From positions 2,874,501-2,938,500 of the forward strand of contig OX359189.1 in the NCBI GenBank assembly GCA_947172415.1: a stretch of 64,000 nucleotides of DNA, written 5' to 3'. This DNA is from Chondrosia reniformis. Its lineage: Eukaryota; Porifera; Demospongiae; Chondrillida; Chondrillidae. The position numbers and the translations under genes are program-made. Each line of letters starts with the position of its first letter. The stretch's first letter is position 1. The notes beneath the pieces are model-generated. The model had not been told where the DNA came from, made no database searches, and saw nothing but the letters and a program-made list of their open reading frames with translations. Of this stretch, positions 57,881 through 64,000 are shown piece by piece.

Positions 57881-60320
57881 ATGGCTAGACGACAAGGCCT
57901 CCCAAAATACCCTGCTAACTTGAAACTTTCTTCCAAAGAACTTGGACGAGGAGCTTATGGTGCTGTACGAGAAGGAGAATTCAATGGTCGCCCTGTAGCA
58001 GTGAAAACTGTCCACAGTGAGATAGCTCAAGGTAAACCTCTCGAGGATTTCATCAGAGAATGTCAGCTTCTAGCCAGTCTCGAGGACCATCCCAATATCG
58101 TCAAATCGTACGGTGCCTTCGAAAGCAGGACCGGCGAGCCCATGTTGGTTCTAGAACGAATGAAGGAGAATCTCCGTCAGTATCTCAGTCGAAATCGCGG
58201 TACTTTGAGCCGAAAGAGACAATTAGAAATATGTCTGAAAATTTCGTCTGGTCTAAAGTTTCTTCACGAAAGGAATCCTCCCGTGGCCCATCGCGACGTG
58301 ACGGATAAAAATATATTATCGGTGAAGACGGTAGCGTGAAAGTGAGCGACCTCGGTCAATCCAAACTGCTGGAGAACGGAGACGTATACATGAGCACTAC
58401 TGCTCCTGGTAATGTCGTGTACATGCCACCAGAAGCACTGAAAAGTGGCGATTCTCATTTCAGTGTGAAGGTGGATGTGTTCTCCCTAGGAGTGCTGATG
58501 TTGCAGATTGCTACTCAGTGCCAACCGACATGTGGTCTGATGAACATTGGGGGTGTACCAGAGTTGGAGCGTCGGAGAGGTGATCTGTCCAAACTGCCAA
58601 GTGAACATGCTCTTAAGCCGTTGATAGAGTTGTGTCTGAAGGATAACTATGAGAACAGACCTGATGTTAGAATAGTCCATGATCTGATAAAAGCACTGTA
58701 TGCAGCAATACAGGAACACTCTAATGATGAAGTAAGTATACATGTTGACTTGGAATATCCATTTGGAATGAATATGTTGATTAAGTAAGAAATGTGTGAC
58801 TAGTATTTTTGGCCATTTCAAATAGCAGTATGAATGGAGTACAAGTGATTTATACTGTCTTTAAATACATAATATAAACACCTTTATGAAGTGCCATTCC
58901 TTATGACTATATAAGTACTGATATCATTAACTTTCCTCATTTCTATATAGCTACTGATATCTGACATGGGAGCAGTACAGATCTCTCCTCTTGAAGTGTC
59001 AAAGAAACTGAATAGTGAAAGTCCCAATGTAAGCAAGTGATAATTCCATTGTATTGATAAGTTTTGGTGTTCTATGAATATCATTAACATCTGGTATACC
59101 CTCTGAATCATTTTATTTATAAGTCCCCAACCTCCCTCTTTGATCTGCAGTAACATGTTTTGCTAAATAATGTCTTCAAATATTGTTTATTCCTTTTTTA
59201 GTTTAATTATATAGATTATTTCTCCATACACACAAAGTCTAACTGTATCTGATCACACAAGAATGTTCTACATACAATTTCATGTGAAGCCGCACTCTGG
59301 TAATGTGTGTAAACGTATGTACGTGTGTATGTATATTTTGCAGTCACATTATATAATTGGATCTTTTCTGTTTTGTAGTGTTTCAGAAGTGATCTCCTCT
59401 TAAGTGGTCATCGCTTTCTTAAAGCAAATGTACCAGATATACCAGTACCAGTTTATGCTGCAAGTGCACACTACCTTGACTGTAAGGTCTTCATTACAGG
59501 AGGACTTCTAGGTAATTTGGAACCTTGTAAGGTGATACAGGTCTACCATATTGATGATCAGAAATGGGCCACAATTTCAGATATTCCACAACACCGCTGT
59601 GGAGCAGATATTATACAAGGTCATCTGACACTGATTGGAGGAGTGGATGCAGTTACTGGTAAAGATACAGGAAAGCTGTCTACATATGTTAATGATCATT
59701 GGGAAGAAATCTACCCTCCTATGCCAACACCTAGATATTATTTAGGAGTAGCACTTGAAGACAACCTTTTGATCACAGCTGGTGGAGTGTGTGCTAGTGT
59801 AGCAGTGAGTACAGTTGAAGTGTTAAACCCAGAATCAAAGCAGTGGTACTTTCTGAAGAGTCTACAGTTACCAGCACCTATACATTCATGTGGTATGACT
59901 ATTTCCAGTGGATATGTGTATATAGGAGGAGGAATGGATGCTGCACAGAAGTCAAGTAAGAGTTATTGGAGGTTACCGTGGAGTGCAGTACAACAGTCAG
60001 TACAGAGCAGAGATAATACATCATCACCAGTCACTTTGGAGAAGATAGCTGATACACCATTTTTTGCATCATCTCTCTTACCCAACAGCAAGCTGCCAGT
60101 CATGTTTGGAGGAAAAGAAAGTGAATATAAAAGAAGATCAGACATTTTTGTGTATGACCCAACTCAGAAGAGATGGACAGCAGTAGGCAACATTAGTGCA
60201 GAATGTAGCTATCTCTGTGTAGTACCTATTAACTCTAATATAATATTTGTGTGTGGTGGTTATATAGGTACAAACAACAAGTGTACCAATAAAACAGAAC
60301 TCCTTATAATTAATGTGTAA
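57881..60320 (+). pseudogene. protein kinase-kelch fusion 2, frameshifted
   Basis: Exons 57881-58731, 58951-59028 and 59379-60320. Kinase landmarks: GRGAYGAV, VAVKTV, FIRECQLL, HRDVTDKN, then after the frameshift VSDLGQSK (DLG for DFG), MPPEAL and VDVFSLGVLMLQI. A small linker exon (LLISDMGAVQISPLEVSKKL) leads to a kelch propeller with VFITGG, LTLIGG, LLITAGG, VYIGGG, PVMFGG and IFVCGG. SYWRLPWSAVQQSV parallels SWRLPWKSIEQSL in kinase-kelch 1, so the two are paralogues. One base is missing after NIL, at about 58320, between the catalytic and DLG motifs; everything else is open. This may be a pseudogene, a null allele or a sequence error. The DLG motif, if real, is a further departure. Upstream, an in-frame extension is cut off by TAG at 57878. 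Confidence 0.8.
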
Positions 60321-60519
60321 CTGACTATCAATTTTATAATTTTGGAGTAGTGGATATGTTTAAACTTGTGTTTTTAGGATTTTCAGCTGTTTAGGGCTCG
60401 TAATGAGAGATAATATTATTAATTAAGATATACCAAGATTGCATAAGAACTTGTTCTGTTTGTATAAAATTAATGGATGTGAAATTTCGAGATGTACAAA
60501 GTCATTAATCTACTTATAG

Positions 60520-60930
60520 CAACAGAACAGAAAGAAGACTGCACAGATATTAGAATCTAACAGCCAAAGTTTAAATGCAGACCATAATATCCAAGTAGAC
60601 AGTAAATCTTCAAAAAGTTCAATTTTAAGCTGTAACGTTAACAAAGTGAAGGATTCTGGACCGATTAAGGTTGAAGAGAAGAATGAGAGTGCTACAGTCC
60701 ATACCTCAGATTCACTAACGTGTTCCTGGATCCTCGTGGCCGTTAAGTGCGTCATCTGGTTGGGAGGATTGGGAGTGTTTATACACTTTGGATTTGGAAG
60801 TGTTTTTCTGATGCTTTCCGCCTTCTATCTCATCTACACCAGCTTGAGAGGCAGTAGGAGACGACCTTGGGAACCCAGCGCCTATTCTGCGTTTAATAAA
60901 AACTGTGAATCCATCGATGGGACTTTATAA
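60520..60930 (+). CDS. SAYSD1: SAYSvFN-domain protein (SAYSD1-like), 3' exon
   Basis: The exon begins after the acceptor TACTTATAG at 60519 and runs 137 codons to TAA. A polar stretch (QQNRKKTAQILESNSQSLNA...) leads to two hydrophobic helices (SWILVAVKCVIWLGGLGVFI; FGSVFLMLSAFYLIYTSLRG) and the signature PWEPSAYSAFNKNCESIDGT, matching the conserved 'SAYSVFNPGCEAIQGTL' of SAYSD1. SAYSD1 is an ER/vesicle membrane protein, in vertebrates reported to act in ER translocon quality control. The length fits the C-terminal part. The first exon is not resolved: QLFRARNER at about 60377-60403 resembles the family's N-terminal 'FRAR' motif, but no matching donor phase was found. Confidence 0.75.
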   Translation, partial: QQNRKKTAQILESNSQSLNADHNIQVDSKSSKSSILSCNVNKVKDSGPIKVEEKNESATVHTSDSLTCSWILVAVKCVIWLGGLGVFIHFGFGSVFLMLSAFYLIYTSLRGSRRRPWEPSAYSAFNKNCESIDGTL

Positions 60931-61177
60931 AGGCTGAAGATTTTGAACTTGAAATTAGAGGAATACATTTTTAAGTGAAGTTCAGGTCTGTAGTAGATTA
61001 ATTTTACAGTATATAGTAGATAGAAAGGAGGTCAGTTTTTTAGTCGACAAACACATGTGAAGGTGAAGAATGTTTTCCTTTTTCCTTTTTTTCCATTTCA
61101 GGATCAATCTTTACCTGTTCATTTAGTTTTAATGTTACTTACGTCTATCACTGTTTAGGGGCTATAGCTTTTTGCAG
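60931..61177. other. short gap between SAYSD1-like exon and LRR exon
   Basis: 247 bp with a T/C-rich tract (61071-61100). There is no space for further exons of either flanking gene. Confidence 0.5.
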
Positions 61178-61314
61178 AAAATAGGCACTTAAAGTATTTG
61201 GACATCCGAGACAATGACATAAGGATAGCTGGTCTGATGGCTCTCAGTTTGGCACACAAGATCAATCACAGGTTACTGCAGCTGGATGTTCCAAAGAACG
61301 TTAAGTCAGATCAG
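61178..61314 (+). CDS. isolated leucine-rich-repeat exon, PPP1R37-like
   Basis: Between TTTTTGCAG and GTCAGT a 137-bp exon codes NRHLKYLDIRDNDIRIAGLM then ALSLAHKINHRLLQLDVPKN. This resembles the last LRR of protein phosphatase 1 regulatory subunit 37 ('LQ.LDLRDND.RLAG..AL..AL..N.SLLRLDL'). No neighbouring LRR exon is visible on either side, so it is either a stranded fragment or the last exon of one tandem unit whose partner exons lie outside the window. Phase is 1 in, 0 out. Confidence 0.55.
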
Positions 61315-61677
61315 GTCAGTGGTTATTCAGTGTCTACAGTAGTATAGATGGAAAAGGATCAGTAGTCTGGCGAGCCAGACCTGCTTCACATTGAAAGTGT
61401 AAGGAGTCTGGTCTAACTTGTATTCAAGAGGAGGATGTAAGGTCTGGCTTGCCAGACTAAGTGTTCAGTTGCTGGAAGACATTTTGTTTTAGATTAATGT
61501 CTATGTCCTCTCCACTGAAGATTGTTCTGTAACATATGTATGTAGTAGTTGAGAGGATTGACATTGCCGTGGTAGTCACAGCAAAGCTCCCTTGCACCAA
61601 CTGTATCATTATGTTTTCCTATTTGTTTTGTTTGAAACTTCAACAGTTGTGGTTTTACTATCATTTTATGGCCCATA

Positions 61678-62188
61678 TAAGAAAAACAAAAAGTGGTTAA
61701 TTTTCAATAATTTAAAGTTACCACAACCACTGATGGATATAAACTTTGCTTGTTTCAATGGCTCTTTATTCATCTGTGGTGCTTCTATTGTTGACGGGAT
61801 AACTATCAAAGACTCCTGGAGATTGCCATGGAAGTCAATAGAACAATCTCTTATTTCAGGTGATTTTAAGGGTATAGATTCACAGCCCATTCTTTGGCAA
61901 CCGATTGAAAGAGTACCTTACTTACATTCATATCACCTGTCATACAAGACACCTGTACTGATTGGTGGAAGAGAAAGCAGGACTCCTGACCCAACTTCTG
62001 ATATCCACATGTATGATCAAAAGGGAGACAAGTGAGAGAAAATTGGTGACTTAGAAGTGTCACGGGTACGTACATGTGCAGCTATGATTGGAAATAGCTC
62101 TTTTCTTGTGTGTGGAGGCTACAGTGATCCAAACAATTGTAATGGGACACTCATTAAGACTGCAGAATTAGTTACAATCATACCCTGA
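61678..62188 (+). pseudogene. truncated second copy of the kinase-kelch 1 propeller
   Basis: It corresponds to 48731-49241: it starts at KNKKWLIFNNLKLPQ mid-propeller and lacks the kinase and first blades. A G-to-A change at 62035 turns the Trp codon of GDKWEK into TGA. The poly(A) region is included. It is a duplication-boundary fragment, probably not translated into anything useful. Confidence 0.85.
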
Positions 62189-62639
62189 GTGGCTTTTGTA
62201 ACTTTGTTGAATTCCCATGATTGTATACTGCACTCAGCCATTTTATTTTTGCACCTATTATTGTTTTCACTTTTAATATATGGCTTCCTGTTCGTTACCA
62301 TAATGTATGCAGTGCAATATATAGGTAATAAATTGACCTACCATTAGTATGCAACGATTTTGTGTTTTCCAGAAGTTCAGAAGTCTGAGCATGGTCAACC
62401 ATGTGGTGTGTATCTTGTAATGGGTCCTGGGTGAGCCTCAGTAAAATCACCACATATGCCTCATTAAAATCACCACATATAATGAGATTTTCCTACATGT
62501 TGAAGAGAGATAAGGGAATCAAAGAATTCAGCAGCTGCAGATGTGTCACCCCTACATCATCCAATAGGGAGTAGGTAAGCAACACACAGAAAACTGGTTT
62601 TGATGCCTTAGGTTGGCATGACTACAGTTGTGCCTCTCT

Positions 62640-63090
62640 GGCTGATTATGAGGTGTCAGGGGAACAACTCAGGGAGAAGGTGAGGAGTGTGGTGTGCAGG
62701 TGTGTGGAGAAAGATTGGGCTGAAGATCTTGGCAGCAAACCCAAGCTCTGCATGCGTTTTGAATTCTGTATGGGTGAACGGTTTTGATGGTAGCCTAGGT
62801 GTTGGAAAGTGAGGGAGTAGAGCCATAGGAGAGTCCTGATGATACTGAGAGGTGGAACGGTCCCTTTCCAGATTGAAACTGGCAGATGGAAGGGTGTACC
62901 TCGAGAATAGAGAGTGTAGGACGCATGAGGAAGTGGAAGACTGCAATCATTGGTTGATATGGTATCCTATAGGTGGGAGCCAGAAAGACGACCTCTTTTG
63001 ACTAGTGTTGAAGAAAGGCTTCCGAAATTTTGCATCGATCCTTAACTGGCACAGACCTAGCATGTGAAGACCGTGGGATTGCCCAGCTGA
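62640..63090 (+). pseudogene. second copy of the non-LTR retrotransposon remnant
   Basis: A base-for-base copy of 50550-51000 with the same stops and frameshift, so it was carried along by the segmental duplication and not inserted independently. Confidence 0.5.
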
Positions 63091-63909
63091 TCTACTTAAT
63101 GTGGACTGCAAGATTTGACTGATTCAGCCTGACTGTATTTGTGGACTATATTTATGGTGTGGATGTGTGTACCTGACAGTGTCTGTACCCAAGTGCTGTT
63201 ATTGTGCACTTTAATATTAATTAATTAATTAATAATATAAATTTATTATTTTTTGAACTACTGCGATTTAAGAGCACATGCTCCATGTATATGGTAATGG
63301 GCTGTCACGTCATACATAATCTGCTTTCCAGTGTTAAGTTCACACTTTCGCGTTATCATCTTCTCAAGGAGTTATATACGTATATAAACAATGCTAATTG
63401 ACACAGTCCCCGACTTCCGTATAGGAAAACTCCCAGACCCTAGTCTCCAAGTGAGTTATTATGCAATAGCAAAAGCAGAGAATATAGGGTCTGGCCACAC
63501 GAGAGTCAGTCCTAAGAGAGTAACTACCGTACTCTCTGATATGGTTGGTGTGAAAGAGTAGGGAGTATTTGTTGTGAACATTGTACTGATAGATGATTGA
63601 TCTATTGAGCATCAATAGCATAAATATTTAATGACTTTTTGACTCAGAGATCTAGATCTTCATCAGCAATATGATGATGCTGTATACGTAGATGCTAAAT
63701 GTATCATGATCATCTTAGACTAACTACTATTACATATATTTGATGTGTACGCATAAGTACATATGTTGATAATAGGTTGATAAAAAGTAGTAACTATTAT
63801 AATTTATCAATGGTTACATTATTACATACGTATTTCTAACTTAAAAAGTAATCAGTTAATTAATCATCACACACATGAGGCACATGCATGTTTTACAGCT
63901 TATATTGTT

Positions 63910-64000
63910 TTAGTAAGTAATGTGTAAAAGTATATTTGCAATTTCCTGATGAACATTATGATCTTGAGAGGTATTTTGAAGCACTTCACAAAGTTTTTCA
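63910..64000 (-). CDS. 3' end of a second copy of the receptor-like gene (CARD exon), cut by the window
   Basis: It matches 51821-51911, the end of the CARD exon coding ...CEVLQNTSQDHNVHQEIANI. and the stop. The rest of the gene is expected beyond 64000. The reading frame is open in the visible part. Confidence 0.7.
   Translation of the reverse strand, partial: EKLCEVLQNTSQDHNVHQEIANILLHITY

Larger units (their letters stand above)
48731..61677. repeat. unit 1 of a tandem duplication of about 12.9 kb
   Basis: Sequence from 48731 is repeated from 61678 with a constant offset of 12947 through 49386. Copy 2 then lacks 49387-50260 and continues with offset 12073, shifting to 12089 after a small insertion, up to the window end (51911 matches 64000). 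Only rare point differences are visible. Unit 1 spans the 3' part of kinase-kelch 1 to just past the LRR exon. Confidence 0.9.
61678..64000. repeat. unit 2 of the tandem duplication of about 12.9 kb (runs off the window)
   Basis: It matches 48731-49386 and then 50261-51911, nearly base for base. The 873 bp between these (SINE-containing) are absent. It has a small internal insertion repeating CACCACATATGCCTCATTAA near 62445, and single-base differences such as TAATATGG to TGATATGG. The last 90 bp enter the 3' exon of a second copy of the receptor-like gene. Confidence 0.9.

Noticed and set aside
60460..60519. Possible first exon of the SAYSD1-like gene (ATGGATGTGAAATTTCGAGAT then GT)
   Set aside because: It would need a 26-bp intron, too short to be spliced; left unassigned.

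Overview
This is animal nuclear DNA, most likely from a demosponge such as Amphimedon queenslandica or a relative. It is AT-rich, its genes are split by GT-AG introns, and it is crowded with TACGTA-rich low-complexity sequence, minisatellites and short inverted-repeat transposons. The sponge call rests on three things: a short-chain (spongin) collagen C4-type non-collagenous domain, which I know mainly from sponges; a metazoan-type salt-inducible kinase; and two gene architectures (a kinase-kelch fusion, and a seven-membrane-helix/ankyrin/Roc-GTPase/CARD fusion) unlike vertebrate or fly genes. The species itself is inference.

Layout, part 1 (1-31.3 kb): a possible 3' exon tip of a plus-strand gene (1-48); a minus-strand coiled-coil gene (2388-6736, six exons, 267 aa); head-to-head with it, only 68 bp between start codons, the N-terminal acetyltransferase NAA50 (6805-14802, five exons, 167 aa); then a salt-inducible kinase (SIK) (15150-31293, twelve exons, 969 aa). 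Splice phases of all exons in these genes close without error, so their boundaries are well supported.

Part 2 (32.4-46.9 kb): a secreted short-chain collagen C4-like protein (32469-33138, minus); a gene-poor, repeat-rich stretch (33.2-39.7 kb) with two related non-autonomous DNA transposons, a GIY-YIG retroelement scrap and repeated decayed pieces of a DDX52-like RNA helicase; then the catalytic A subunit of the V-ATPase (39734-46916, fourteen exons, 615 aa).

Part 3 (47.2-64 kb) is the unusual part: kinase-kelch gene 1 (47201-49241), a minus-strand receptor-like gene with seven membrane helices, ankyrin repeats, a Roc-like GTPase, a COR-like stretch and death-fold/CARD modules (51821-55948), 3' exons of an unidentified acidic protein (56645-57343), kinase-kelch gene 2 with a frameshift (57881-60320), a SAYSvFN-domain exon (60520-60930) and one leucine-rich-repeat exon (61178-61314). 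At 61678 the sequence starts over: 61678-64000 is a near-identical copy of 48731-51911, so a unit of about 12.9 kb is tandemly duplicated, or two haplotypes have been joined in assembly. The second copy runs off the window.

How the genes relate: NAA50, SIK and V-ATPase A are conserved housekeeping or signalling genes, intact and unremarkable in protein sequence. The 47-64 kb cluster combines receptor-like, GTPase, death-fold and kinase/kelch modules and looks like a fast-evolving, duplicating family; a role in sensing or innate immunity is only an inference from domain content. Three single-base frameshifts, a stop-generating 18-bp duplication and a truncated kelch copy show that this cluster is decaying, highly polymorphic or poorly assembled.
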